Shown piece after piece: positions 17,820-25,858 of a DNA stretch of 47,865 bases. The stretch comes from Paratissierella segnis (GTDB lineage Bacteria > Bacillota > Clostridia > Tissierellales > Tissierellaceae), in the NCBI RefSeq assembly GCF_014385195.1, contig NZ_JACRTG010000015.1, positions 1 through 47,865 on the forward strand, read 5' to 3'. Each line of letters opens with the position of its first letter. The first letter of the stretch is position 1. A program made the translations under genes and the position numbers. The notes under the pieces were generated by a model, which made no database searches, was not told where the DNA came from, and saw nothing but the letters and a program-made list of their open reading frames with translations.

Positions 17820-18335
17820 ATGATGAAAGAAAAAATAGGTGATAAGGTGCTAGGGATTGACAAAGTATTATCAGGAGACTGTGCAAAACGTAGGAATGGT
17901 CTTAGTATTAAAGTAACAGATGAGCAGTTAGAATTTTTTCTAGCATGCAGAAAGTTTAACAAAGAGTTTTATGGAGGAGTGGTTCCAACTGTAGCGATAC
18001 CCTATAAAAATGGGGATGCTAAATATATAGGGGGAATATGGGGACTTCATGCTCATGGTAAAGGACAATTATATAACAAAGGAAATGTTCCTTACACAGA
18101 AGGATACTTTAGGCGTGGAATGTACTTAGGACCCCAAACTACGTGTTGCACACAAATTTTTATGGATGGCACTGTAGAAGATATATTCACCTACATACCA
18201 TCAATGGACAGAAGCATATTAAAAGAGGCTTCTGAGAGCATTTGGATAGTTCAAGACGTGGAAGATTATTTAGAAAAGCACGATATTTCAAATCAAGTAG
18301 AAGAAATAATATATCGTAGAATAGTTATTTTATAG
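17820..18335 (+). CDS. Hypothetical protein (171 aa)
   Basis: An ATG (ATG-ATG pair) follows AAAGGAGAG. The protein is soluble, with a glycine-rich beta-like centre (YIGGIWGLHAHGKGQLYNKG, then YFRRGMYLGPQTTCCTQIFM) and an acidic helical C-terminus. It has no membrane segment or known catalytic motif, and I do not recognise it. A promoter-like sequence lies 20-50 bp upstream and a strong terminator (18355-18420) follows, so it is probably transcribed alone. Confidence 0.6.
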   Translation: MMKEKIGDKVLGIDKVLSGDCAKRRNGLSIKVTDEQLEFFLACRKFNKEFYGGVVPTVAIPYKNGDAKYIGGIWGLHAHGKGQLYNKGNVPYTEGYFRRGMYLGPQTTCCTQIFMDGTVEDIFTYIPSMDRSILKEASESIWIVQDVEDYLEKHDISNQVEEIIYRRIVIL

Positions 18336-18354
18336 AAGAAAAAACACTAACGGA

Positions 18355-18420
18355 GGCATATCTCCTTTACGGCCAGTTTCATAACTGGAATTAAACGTAA
18401 AGGAAGGTATGCCTTTTGGT
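18355..18420 (+). terminator. Long two-tier terminator hairpin
   Basis: AGGCATATCTCCTTTACG (18355-18372) pairs with the segment 18397-18415 and encloses an inner perfect CCAGTT-tcat-AACTGG hairpin; TTTT follows. A hairpin of similar design is at 22051-22106. Confidence 0.7.
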
Positions 18421-18466
18421 TTATCAGGATTAAGGATTAAGGGAATATGATTTAAGGAGGGATAAG

Positions 18467-19195
18467 GTGCTTAGAATTGAGGAGTTTACAGAAAAAATTA
18501 CAAGAGATTTTAAGATGGAATTTCCCGAGGTGGAAGTAAAAGAAAAATATATTCGCATTGGTACAGAAGTGGCTCATGTAGAACTGCCAATCAGCAGTAT
18601 GTATAAAGAGTACCAGGTTACGGGCTACGATAATATAAAGAAATTGTATATAAAGGTTGCAAATGAGGTATTGAATCAATATAAATTTAAAATTGATTAT
18701 AATAATGTATATCCGTTACTTAAAAGCAGGAATTTCGGGAAAGGAGAAAAGGATTTAAGGTTTTGCAGGGAGCAAGCCTTTACCGATATAGATACACTAT
18801 ATGTATCAGACGAAGGAGAAGTGTTTAGATTTGTGCTGGAAAGTGATGATGTGGACTTTGATAAAATAAAAAAGAGAGCATGGGAGAACCTAAATAAACT
18901 TTCCAATATACTGGTACGATTGGATGATACGCTCAATATATTTTGCTTGCGATATTCTACTGATTATAATGCATCATTTTTACTTAGTGATTCATTACAA
19001 AAACAGATAAAAAGGAAAGTGGGACAGGATTATCTTTTTGCAATTCCTTCTTCAACTGCATTAGTTGTGGCTAAATATCAACCTGAATATATAAAAATTA
19101 TGGAATCACTAATTATGGTAGATAAAGACCCGAATAAGATTTCAGATAAAGTATATCAATATAAAGATGGGAGATTTGATATTGCATCTGTTTAA
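18467..19195 (+). CDS. DUF1444 (YtpQ-like) family protein
   Basis: 242 residues from a GTG with a strong TTTAAGGAGGG site. The order of segments fits DUF1444/YtpQ proteins of Firmicutes: an N-terminal helix with FPEVEVKEKYIRIGTE; YNNVYPLLKSRNF; a mid-domain LYVSDEGEVFRFV; AWENLNKLS; and the late SFLLSDSLQKQIKRKVGQDY followed by FAIPSSTALVVAK. The family is cytosolic and its biochemical role is unknown. It is separate from its neighbours and has its own upstream AAGGATTAAGG-rich stretch. Family call is from memory of the conserved phrases. Confidence 0.6.
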   Translation: MLRIEEFTEKITRDFKMEFPEVEVKEKYIRIGTEVAHVELPISSMYKEYQVTGYDNIKKLYIKVANEVLNQYKFKIDYNNVYPLLKSRNFGKGEKDLRFCREQAFTDIDTLYVSDEGEVFRFVLESDDVDFDKIKKRAWENLNKLSNILVRLDDTLNIFCLRYSTDYNASFLLSDSLQKQIKRKVGQDYLFAIPSSTALVVAKYQPEYIKIMESLIMVDKDPNKISDKVYQYKDGRFDIASV

Positions 19196-19337
19196 CAGTA
19201 TATTAAGGAGTAGAAGGAATAAGGGTTAAGTATAGTTATAGAGGAAATCACAAAGATTTATTCTAATTTGATTTAGAGATAGTAATTTCATATAATATAA
19301 TAAGATATGTAATATGTGGAAAAGGAGATATGGTAAT

Positions 19338-19604
19338 ATGAATAAGGTAATAATTGAATGTGCTGAATTGGTTGATAAATATGAATTAAATAGGGATAGC
19401 ATTCTGAAACAGTTACAGTCTATGGAAATAGATAAAGGAATAGGGGATTTTATTATTGCATACAATGATGACTTTCGGTATACTTTGATTGGTGAAATCA
19501 AGAGCAAACAGGTAGTTTTAACTAATATTGAAAAGGCTATTGCTTTTGAAAAGATGGATAATACGGATTTATACGAATTTATAAAAAAGGGACAAGGGAA
19601 ATAG
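19338..19604 (+). CDS. Small hypothetical protein (88 aa)
   Basis: The ATG at 19338 is 10 nt after AGGAG. The 88-residue acidic protein (MNKVIIECAELVDKYELNRD) has a central beta-like IIAYNDDFRYTLIGEI. Unrecognised. A bidirectional terminator (19622-19664) separates it from the convergent gene at 19665. Confidence 0.5.
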   Translation: MNKVIIECAELVDKYELNRDSILKQLQSMEIDKGIGDFIIAYNDDFRYTLIGEIKSKQVVLTNIEKAIAFEKMDNTDLYEFIKKGQGK

Positions 19605-19621
19605 GAAAATTAGGACAAAAG

Positions 19622-19670
19622 AAAAGGCTTTGGGGATAAGGTTATATATCCTGCAAAGCCTTTTTTAATA
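19622..19670. terminator. Bidirectional terminator
   Basis: AAAAGGCTTTG and CAAAGCCTTTT form an 11-bp perfect stem flanked by A and T runs, between two convergent genes. Confidence 0.85.
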
Positions 19671-19970
19671 GCATTTGGATATCTCAAATTTTATTTTCTC
19701 TAAAAAATTCCCTATGGTAGGAATATTGTTCAGCAGACGTTTGTACTCACAAGGTTCTACTTCCTGCTGAATTTGATTTAGATACTGCTCAACTGCTTGG
19801 AGATGGGATAGGGATAAGGATAAGGAATCATAAGTAGTAGGATTAAGAAAACAAGTGACTAATACTGTGATTGCTTTACCTAATTTCCACGCATCCATAT
19901 TTCCTAATGTCCTATTCACAACCTGTTGCAGGTAATTTAGTTCCAATCTCAAAACTTCTAGATTTATCAT
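19665..19970 (-). CDS. Small hypothetical protein with Ser-Leu repeat
   Basis: 101 residues on the reverse strand; the ATG at 19970 is preceded by AAGGAG. Mostly helical (INLEVLRLELNYLQQVVNRT). A DSLSLSLSHLQ stretch is encoded by a run of GGGATAAGGATAAGG-type repeats that also occurs in intergenic DNA here, suggesting repeat insertion or expansion inside the gene. Function unknown. Confidence 0.5.
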   Translation of the reverse strand: MINLEVLRLELNYLQQVVNRTLGNMDAWKLGKAITVLVTCFLNPTTYDSLSLSLSHLQAVEQYLNQIQQEVEPCEYKRLLNNIPTIGNFLEKIKFEISKCY

Positions 19971-20121
19971 AATGACCACTCCTTCACGAAATTTGAAGCA
20001 TTATAGCCATAGGTACACGAGAAATCAAATTATTTGAGATAAAAGTTTTAAAATTAATAAAATAATTCATGGCATATAACTCAATATTGTAGTAATAAAA
20101 TGTTACATGGTGGATATAATA

Positions 20122-20159
20122 TTGACACATGACAAACAATAATGTAATATAATATTACA
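20122..20159 (+). promoter_or_regulatory. Promoter with palindromic operator for the XRE operon
   Basis: TTGACA (20122-20127), a 17-bp spacer and TAATAT (20145-20150) form a near-consensus promoter. The perfect palindrome TGTAATATAATATTACA (20143-20159) covers the -10 box. Further TGTTACA/TGTAGTAATA half-sites lie just upstream (about 20090-20110). This fits autorepression by the XRE protein that follows. Confidence 0.7.
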
Positions 20160-20174
20160 AAGGAGGGTTTAAAG

Positions 20175-20564
20175 ATGGCAAAGGATATTCCTATTGGATT
20201 AAAAATAAAGGCTATTAGAGAAGCAAGGGGATTAAGTCAGATTGAAGTAGTAGAACGACTTGTTGAAAGAGATGTTAATATGAGCAGAGAAACATTAAGC
20301 AAAATAGAAAACGGCAACAGGACTGTATCGGCTGTGGAGTTAAATGCTCTATGCAAAGTTCTGAATATAGATATAAACATCCTATTTGAAGATGATGAAG
20401 ATGATGATTTAGTTACATTATTCAGGAAGAAAAATTTTTCAGAGAAAACGATTAAAGAAGTAGAAAAACTTCAGGATATGGTAAAGGTGTTTATTTATCA
20501 AAAGAAAATATATGCTGGGGAGTTTAAACCACAAGAGAGAAAGCCACTATGGGAGGAGTGTTAA
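20175..20564 (+). CDS. XRE-family HTH transcriptional regulator
   Basis: 129 residues with an AAAGGAGGG site. Residues 8-65 form a classic Cro/CI helix-turn-helix (LKIKAIREARGLSQIEVVER, then RETLSKIENGNRTVSAVEL). An acidic linker (EDDEDDD) and a C-terminal helix follow. It binds DNA as a dimer and probably represses its own promoter through the palindrome over the -10 box. First gene of a three-gene operon with an ImmA/IrrE-type peptidase and a PIN protein, the layout of a toxin-antitoxin or phage-sensing switch in which the peptidase relieves repression. Confidence 0.9.
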   Translation: MAKDIPIGLKIKAIREARGLSQIEVVERLVERDVNMSRETLSKIENGNRTVSAVELNALCKVLNIDINILFEDDEDDDLVTLFRKKNFSEKTIKEVEKLQDMVKVFIYQKKIYAGEFKPQERKPLWEEC

Positions 20565-20566
20565 GA

Positions 20567-21358
20567 TTGCCAAAGAATAATTTGAATCTCCTAGAAGAAT
20601 CTTTCAGACTGCAAATTAAAGACTTAGCAGAAGAAACGAGAATAAAGTTCGCTAGAAAAGGGCTTTCCGATATATTTGACATTCTATCGGAGGCTGCATT
20701 TTTGATAAGAAAGCCCTTGGATACAGATGAATTATCAGGGTTTAGCACTTATTTTGAGGAACAGTTTATTGTCTATTTAAATAGTAATTTTACTTTGGGA
20801 CATGAACGTTATACTGGTGCCCATGAATTATATCATCTTATTTATAATGCCGATATCCTGAAAAAAGAAAAGATTCTTTTAGATGATGAAAAGCATAAAG
20901 CAGAAGATATGAAAGCAAATGTATTTGCTTCTGAATTTTTAATGCCTGAAGACTATGTAAAAGAAGTATTTTATAAAATTGTTAATGTGGATAAGGGCAG
21001 TATTTTACCAAGGCATATCGTTAGAATGCACAATTATTTTAAAGTAAGTTATAAGGCTATGTTAAAAAGACTTATCCAACTTGATTTATGCTCTATTAAC
21101 AAATATGAGGAACTTGTAGATATCTGTTCACTGGAAAATATGGAGCAACTCCAATCTTTAACCAAACGGGAAGGCTATAGCATTGAACTGATAATTCCAT
21201 CAAAAGAAACGTATGTACCTACAGAATATATAGAATTTGTAAAGGGTAATTACGAAATAGGGAATATTTCATATAAGAACATGAAAAATAGTCTTGAATT
21301 TGTCGGACTGACTCCAGAGCAATTCGGATATGAGTATCCCCTAGAAGAGGATTATTAG
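20567..21358 (+). CDS. ImmA/IrrE-family (M78) metallopeptidase
   Basis: The zinc-binding HELYH (GAHELYHLIYN) and the downstream EDMKANVFASEFLMPEDYV are hallmarks of the COG2856/M78 peptidases, which cleave a partner XRE repressor. A TTG at 20567 follows GGGAGGAG at 9 nt and is preferred; an in-frame ATG at 20549 overlaps the XRE gene's 3' end. Length 263-269 residues, including about 90 C-terminal residues beyond the peptidase core. Its neighbours are the XRE gene (3 bp upstream) and the PIN gene (1 bp downstream), so the three are co-translated. The catalytic motif is intact. Confidence 0.85.
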   Translation: MPKNNLNLLEESFRLQIKDLAEETRIKFARKGLSDIFDILSEAAFLIRKPLDTDELSGFSTYFEEQFIVYLNSNFTLGHERYTGAHELYHLIYNADILKKEKILLDDEKHKAEDMKANVFASEFLMPEDYVKEVFYKIVNVDKGSILPRHIVRMHNYFKVSYKAMLKRLIQLDLCSINKYEELVDICSLENMEQLQSLTKREGYSIELIIPSKETYVPTEYIEFVKGNYEIGNISYKNMKNSLEFVGLTPEQFGYEYPLEEDY

Positions 21359-21359
21359 A

Positions 21360-21926
21360 ATGAGGTACGTAGGAGCCATTTCTGATGCAGATATTTTAAT
21401 TAATTTAGCCAGAGTTAACAGATTGGATGTTTTAGAACTTTTATTTGAGGAAATCATCATTCCACAATTTGTGTATGATATTGAAATAAAGAAAAATGCA
21501 GGAAAGGGTTATGGTGTAATTAATCAAGCCATTCATAAAGATGGGAGCATATTTAAGGTAGTAGATAGGAAGAAAGATATATCTGTAAATATACTTGCAA
21601 GAGGTATTATTGAAGATAAGAAAAAGGTAATCGGTCCAGGAGAAAGTGAATGTGCAGGATATGCTCAGGCGTTGAGAATTCCAACAATAATATCAGATAA
21701 TTATACTGAATTTAAGTGGTTAGACGAATTCATTACCCTTACGCACAATAATATTTTGGCTTTATGTGTGTATTTTGGCGAGATTACAAAAAGTGAGGCA
21801 GAAGATATTTTTAATCAAATTAATGATAAGTTGACTCGTCCAACTAGAGATACCTTTGAAGACCAATATGGAAAGGCCTTTATAAGATTTGAAAGAAATG
21901 GTTGGAAAAAATATTTGGGCATATAG
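21360..21926 (+). CDS. PIN-like (DUF3368-type) nuclease, probable toxin
   Basis: 188 residues starting one base after the peptidase stop. The N-terminus (ISDADILINLARVNRL, then IIIPQFVYDIE) supplies the first PIN aspartates. GPGESECAGYAQAL supplies the conserved Glu helix, and IPTIISDNYTEFK the later aspartate. PIN proteins are Mg-dependent ribonucleases and commonly toxins. With the XRE regulator and ImmA/IrrE peptidase it forms a three-part unit; the XRE protein or the peptidase pairing would act as control. Target RNA unknown. Confidence 0.75.
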   Translation: MRYVGAISDADILINLARVNRLDVLELLFEEIIIPQFVYDIEIKKNAGKGYGVINQAIHKDGSIFKVVDRKKDISVNILARGIIEDKKKVIGPGESECAGYAQALRIPTIISDNYTEFKWLDEFITLTHNNILALCVYFGEITKSEAEDIFNQINDKLTRPTRDTFEDQYGKAFIRFERNGWKKYLGI

Positions 21927-22410
21927 GGGAAGGTATATGTAATAAGGGATATGGGTTAAAGGAATTAGGTCGGATGAAAATGGTAATTGTTACAATATAA
22001 TAGTTTTCTTCTGTATATTCGCTACAATAGCATTAGTGTCACAGATGGAGAGCATATTCTCTTTATACGGGCTGGTTTATTCTGGCATTATTAAAGGAGA
22101 ATGTGCTTTTTATTTTTTTGAAAGAAAATTTAGACGACGAAATCAAGGTTAGGGGTGATATCATTTAAGACCAAAAGTATTCCATTAAACCATATTCCTC
22201 TTACTAACCTATAATTCTTTATTTTCTAAATCCCTATTATATATGTATATTAGTTAGAAAGGCCAAAGGCTCATGTATATAGGGATTCAAAGTAAACTGA
22301 AAAGACAAAAATTAAAAAGATTGTTAAAAATAAATTACATTTTATTAAAAGGGACCTGACAAATATTTCTATGCGCGCTACAATTATTATAAAAGGGAAA
22401 GGAGTTGATT
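21927..22410. other. Intergenic region with two hairpins and a promoter
   Basis: No gene is supported. It holds a terminator-type hairpin (22051-22065 with 22092-22106, then a T-rich run), a long imperfect inverted repeat (22229-22245 AATCCCTATTATATATG against 22272-22287), and a promoter CTGACA (22356-22361), 17 bp, TACAAT (22379-22384) driving the small membrane gene. Confidence 0.65.
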
Positions 22411-22611
22411 ATGGTGAAAAGGAAAATGAATATAATTTTTAATATATTAATACCTACAGCAGTTGGATTTACAACATTTTTCTTGATTTACTATTTATAT
22501 CAAAAGATGTTTTTCGAATATAGATGGCTAGCAGTAATACCTCTTGTAATAGTAACAGGCTATATGATAGTAGAAAATAGAAGAGAGTGGGAAATGATAA
22601 AACAGGGATAA
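22411..22611 (+). CDS. Small membrane protein (66 aa)
   Basis: The ATG at 22411 follows AAAGGAG at 5-6 nt. Two hydrophobic segments (IIFNILIPTAVGFTTFFLIY and LAVIPLVIVTGYMIV) flank a short loop, and the tail is basic/acidic. A near-consensus promoter is 30 bp upstream, and its stop codon lies inside the terminator hairpin. The DNA for its second half (22519-22580) recurs at 25959-26020 at 59 of 62 identical positions. Unknown function. Confidence 0.6.
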   Translation: MVKRKMNIIFNILIPTAVGFTTFFLIYYLYQKMFFEYRWLAVIPLVIVTGYMIVENRREWEMIKQG

Positions 22612-22634
22612 GGGAAACCTTATCTCTGTTTTAT
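22599..22634 (+). terminator. Terminator overlapping the stop codon
   Basis: AAAACAGGGATAAGG, a GAAA tetraloop, and CCTTATCTCTGTTTT (one G-U). The TAA stop of the small membrane gene (22609-22611) is part of the 5' arm. Confidence 0.85.
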
Positions 22635-22654
22635 TAGGGGGGATTGGCGAATTG

Positions 22655-22735
22655 ATGTATTTAACAATTGTCATGATTTTTTGTATTACCGTTGCTGGCA
22701 TTGCCTGTATTTGGTTCATGTGTAGAAGGAAATAG
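22655..22735 (+). CDS. 26-aa single-span membrane peptide
   Basis: A 26-codon frame (MYLTIVMIFCITVAGIACIW followed by FMCRRK) with AGGGGGG about 12 nt upstream. It is one hydrophobic helix with a basic C-terminal tail, like small regulatory or toxic membrane peptides. It lies just beyond a terminator and before the resolvase res site. No Pfam-type family is recognisable at this size. Confidence 0.4.
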   Translation: MYLTIVMIFCITVAGIACIWFMCRRK

Positions 22736-22747
22736 CATATTTTGCAT

Positions 22748-22860
22748 AGTTTCAAAAAGTGTACTTTTTGAAACTGCGTAATAAGGCATTTAAATAGCAT
22801 TTCAAAAGGTTAAGTTTATATTTTGAAATATATTTCAAAAGTGCAGGGACATTATGAAAT
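22748..22860 (+). other. Predicted res site of the serine resolvase
   Basis: Three consecutive inverted-repeat subsites share the TTTCAAAA/TTTTGAAA core. Subsite I is 22748-22775: perfect 13-bp arms AGTTTCAAAAAGT and ACTTTTTGAAACT around a central GT, matching the 2-bp crossover of serine recombinases. Subsite II is 22799-22829 (ATTTCAAAA/TTTTGAAAT). Subsite III is 22832-22860 (ATTTCAAAA with a degenerate TATGAAAT). They lie directly upstream of the resolvase gene, as in Tn3-type resolution systems. Confidence 0.7.
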
Positions 22861-22897
22861 AGTCTATGGATTTCCTTAAAAAAGGATGGTGAGAAAT

Positions 22898-23521
22898 ATG
22901 GATAGAAGAATTTATGGGTATATAAGGGTCAGTTCTAAGGACCAAAATGAAGCAAGGCAAATAGAAGAGATGAAAAAGCATGGAGTCGATGAGCGCTTTA
23001 TTTTTATAGATAAAGAAAGCGGAAAAAATTTTGACAGGAAAGAATATCAACTGATAAAGAGAGTGTTAAATCAGGGGGATTTATTGATAGTTGAGGCAAT
23101 TGACCGTTTTGGTAGAAATTACAAGGAAATTCTAAAAGAGTGGAGAGAAATAACAGAGGAAATCAAAGCGGACATTAAAGTTTTGGATATGCCATTACTG
23201 GATACTACTCAATATAAGGATACATTAGGCAACTTTGTAAGTGATTTAGTGCTTCAGGTTCTAAGTTTTGTTGCAGAACGGGAAAGAGACAATATAAGGA
23301 AAAGGCAAAACCAGGGAATAGCAGTGGCAAAAGCAAAAGGAGTTAAATTTGGTAGACCAAAACAAGTTATTGACGATAATTTTGAAAAAGTGTATAAGCG
23401 ATGGAATTTAGGAGAGATAACTGCGGTTAAGGCTATGGAATTGTGTAAGATGAAGAGGAACACATTTTATAGGCGGGTCAAAGAATATGAAAAAGTTCAT
23501 TATGAAATAAATACCATATGA
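22898..23521 (+). CDS. Small serine resolvase/invertase
   Basis: 207 residues from the ATG at 22898 (AAAGGATGG upstream). YGYIRVSSKDQNEARQ carries the nucleophilic Ser (S12). DRFGRNYKEI, LLDTT and the E-helix FVAERERDNIRKRQNQGI are standard for small resolvases. A C-terminal helix-turn-helix (TAVKAMELCKMKRNTFYRRV) binds the subsites. It cuts and rejoins DNA at res, resolving dimers or cointegrates. The triple palindromic site directly upstream supports resolvase rather than invertase. It could serve the adjacent replication module or a transposon. Confidence 0.9.
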   Translation: MDRRIYGYIRVSSKDQNEARQIEEMKKHGVDERFIFIDKESGKNFDRKEYQLIKRVLNQGDLLIVEAIDRFGRNYKEILKEWREITEEIKADIKVLDMPLLDTTQYKDTLGNFVSDLVLQVLSFVAERERDNIRKRQNQGIAVAKAKGVKFGRPKQVIDDNFEKVYKRWNLGEITAVKAMELCKMKRNTFYRRVKEYEKVHYEINTI

Positions 23522-23624
23522 GTTTCTATAGTTCCTTTTTAACATTATAAGAATTGGTATATATATCAATCTATCTATAGTTGTATATTGTTATACCTTT
23601 TTTACATATATATATGAATATATC
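23522..23624. other. AT-rich spacer
   Basis: Short AT-rich stretch with TATATA runs between the convergent resolvase and primase genes. Nothing coding is seen. Confidence 0.5.
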
Positions 23625-23682
23625 AAAAAGAGAAACAATAAGAACCTACCCCCATAGTTAGGTTCTTATTGTTTCTCTTTTT
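23625..23682. terminator. 58-bp palindrome, copy 1 (bidirectional terminator)
   Basis: The 24-bp perfect arms run 23625-23648 and 23659-23682 (AAAAAGAGAAACAATAAGAA...) with a 10-nt loop, between convergent genes. A near-identical copy lies at 25859-25916 on the other side of the primase gene. Confidence 0.85.
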
Positions 23683-23687
23683 GGCAA

Positions 23688-25664
23688 TTATTCGTCTAAT
23701 AGGTTATTTTGAATGAGTAGATATTTCTTAGTGTCTATACCTAGTTTTTGATTAATGTTTTTATTAGCCTTCACATATATCAGGTCGTATTTTTGAATGA
23801 CATCAGGTAAAACCTTCCTAAATTCATATTCTTTTGCTCCACGCCTTATATAATGGTTGTCCACTTTTAATTTATAATCCATAACCATATCTTTGGTGAA
23901 GTAACCATAGGTTTTGATTTGTTGCAGTATGAATACTTCTATGGCATCTCTTATGCTTTTGCTTTTCTCGGTATCTTTCACATTTACATGATAGATTTTA
24001 TTTGCAAACTCTTCTCCAAAACAGTTTTCCAAATATTTTTTGCTCATACCCATGATGCTAAATTTATATTGAAGCATGATGGATGCTCTTTCATCTGCTG
24101 TTTTAAAAGCCTCATTATAGTCAGGAATAGTATAGAAAGAAATTCCGTTTTGACTATTATCTTTGGAAATTTGAATAGCAGTTGCTCTTAAGTTTTTATT
24201 TACATGGCTATATGGGATTTTGTTGAGTAATCCTAAGGTGCAAAATAAGTTAATGTATTTATTTGTATTCACGACGCTTTTATTCCTTTTTGCTGCAAGA
24301 TATCGATTAGAAAAGAAAAATATGCTTTCTCCATTTGCATTAAAGAAACGGTTAACAATATTTTTTTTACCAATTTCAAGAATATCTAATAGTAGAGGGT
24401 AACCAAACCTAATGATACGGTTTAGGTTTGGGAATTCGTCTTTTCTTTCATAAAGTTGACTTAAAAGCATAATGTTATTTTCAAATCTTTTATTCTGTTT
24501 ATTTATCCAAGTTGAATCCTTCAATTTAATATGAAAACATTCAATTAATTCTCTTATAGCAGTTGAAGTGTCGCAGTTTTCTCTAATTTTAACTATATCA
24601 ATAATATCCATGCCTTTCCCAGCATTATGGCAAATACAAGTAGGAGAATTACAAAAATACTTGTAATATCCACCGCCATTTTTTATGACAGCACTGGGGT
24701 TGTTGTCGTTATGGAATATGCATTTAAAGTTCGCATTAGATTTTGCATCAATACCTAGATAACTTATTAAGTCCTGCTGTTTTAAAAATGGAATCAAGTC
24801 CTCATACTGTAAGACTGGAGTAGAATGAACTTTATGGTTTCCTTTTTGCAAGTTGCTGGTCTTAGCCCTCGTAGCAGCGGGTTTTAGTTCAAGACTTTTA
24901 GCATCATTAATCAACTCAATGATATTACAACCTATGTCACTTGCAATATCGTGTTGAGTATATTTTATTTCTGTATTTAGGTATATACATTTTATAGTAA
25001 ATGGGTCTTTTGGATTCTTTAAATGTTTATAATTTATTAGCCTTAAAACTCTATTTATATCCTTTACACTGCTATCAGCATGCTCTTTTCTTTCTTCAAA
25101 GGCGGAGAAATAGTCAATAAGTTTTTCCTGGAGTGGAGTAAAAACATCTAAACTTTCTGGCTTATCAGGGTCAAGCAGCCAATATACATGAAAGCCGTTT
25201 TTAGTTTCTACAATAGCATTTGGAATTAGTTTAAAATTTTCTAATTTCTTCAGAAAAGCAATCTTATATTCCTCTATTTCTTCTTTGTTCCTATATTCAT
25301 ATACAATCTTTCCTTTAGAATCTTTAAAGAGTTCCCCGTTAATAAGTTTTGGAACCTTTCCAAAGTCCATATCAACAAAGTGTGCATTCACCCTTTTAAT
25401 AGAATCTGTTTTTTGTCCACCACTGTTTACTACAAAATAGACTCCATAGCCTTGTCTTTGATATTTTTGAATAACTTTTTGCATAAGAGGGTATTCTAAC
25501 TCCTCATCTAAAGTAAGAAGACAGTCAAAGTTCTTTGCTATATGCTTTTCCTCCTGAATGAGCCTAAAGTATACTTTTTCATTTTCCTTTTTAAATAGGG
25601 ATAAAAACGCAAAATCTGTTATGCCTAATGCTTCACGATTTTCATAGTTAATTCCTAAATTCAT
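23688..25664 (-). CDS. Primase-like replication protein (RepB-type AEP plus CHC2-type zinc finger)
   Basis: 658 residues; the ATG at 25664 follows GGAGGAG. The N-terminal 230 residues look like an archaeo-eukaryotic/RepB-type primase: VNAHFVDMDFG with the metal-binding D-x-D (about 99-101), AIVETKNGFHVYWLL and DINRVLRLINYKHLKNP. Residues about 310-350 (CIFHNDNNPSAVIKNGGGYY, then FCNSPTCICHNAG) form a CHC2-type zinc-finger and toprim-adjacent segment. The rest is helical. This combination is typical of plasmid and integrative-element replication primases. Five AAACGG-type iterons lie upstream and 58-bp palindromes on both sides. No helicase is encoded next to it. Confidence 0.75.
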   Translation of the reverse strand: MNLGINYENREALGITDFAFLSLFKKENEKVYFRLIQEEKHIAKNFDCLLTLDEELEYPLMQKVIQKYQRQGYGVYFVVNSGGQKTDSIKRVNAHFVDMDFGKVPKLINGELFKDSKGKIVYEYRNKEEIEEYKIAFLKKLENFKLIPNAIVETKNGFHVYWLLDPDKPESLDVFTPLQEKLIDYFSAFEERKEHADSSVKDINRVLRLINYKHLKNPKDPFTIKCIYLNTEIKYTQHDIASDIGCNIIELINDAKSLELKPAATRAKTSNLQKGNHKVHSTPVLQYEDLIPFLKQQDLISYLGIDAKSNANFKCIFHNDNNPSAVIKNGGGYYKYFCNSPTCICHNAGKGMDIIDIVKIRENCDTSTAIRELIECFHIKLKDSTWINKQNKRFENNIMLLSQLYERKDEFPNLNRIIRFGYPLLLDILEIGKKNIVNRFFNANGESIFFFSNRYLAAKRNKSVVNTNKYINLFCTLGLLNKIPYSHVNKNLRATAIQISKDNSQNGISFYTIPDYNEAFKTADERASIMLQYKFSIMGMSKKYLENCFGEEFANKIYHVNVKDTEKSKSIRDAIEVFILQQIKTYGYFTKDMVMDYKLKVDNHYIRRGAKEYEFRKVLPDVIQKYDLIYVKANKNINQKLGIDTKKYLLIQNNLLDE

Positions 25665-25672
25665 CAAAACTC

Positions 25673-25776
25673 CTCCGTTTCAGAGGAGTCACTAGATATT
25701 ATGTTTTCCGTTTACATTGAGGCGTTCTCCGTATTATTTTATAAATCTCCGTTTTTAAATAATGTGTTTCCCGTTT
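25673..25776 (-). promoter_or_regulatory. AAACGG iteron array upstream of primase
   Basis: Read on the reverse strand, five copies of AAACGGRRA-type sequence (one is ATACGGAGA) have their conserved central base at 25773, 25751, 25731, 25710 and 25677. Spacings are 22, 20, 21 and 33 bp, close to whole helical turns. The last copy overlaps the primase ribosome-binding site. This could be a replication origin or an operator bound by the primase or a partner. Confidence 0.6.
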
Positions 25777-25858
25777 TGATTAGCGACTCCATTGTTTATT
25801 TTTTAGCATTATATTTGTTGTGCTATTGAAATCAAATTTTTACATAGACTTTTTTATA

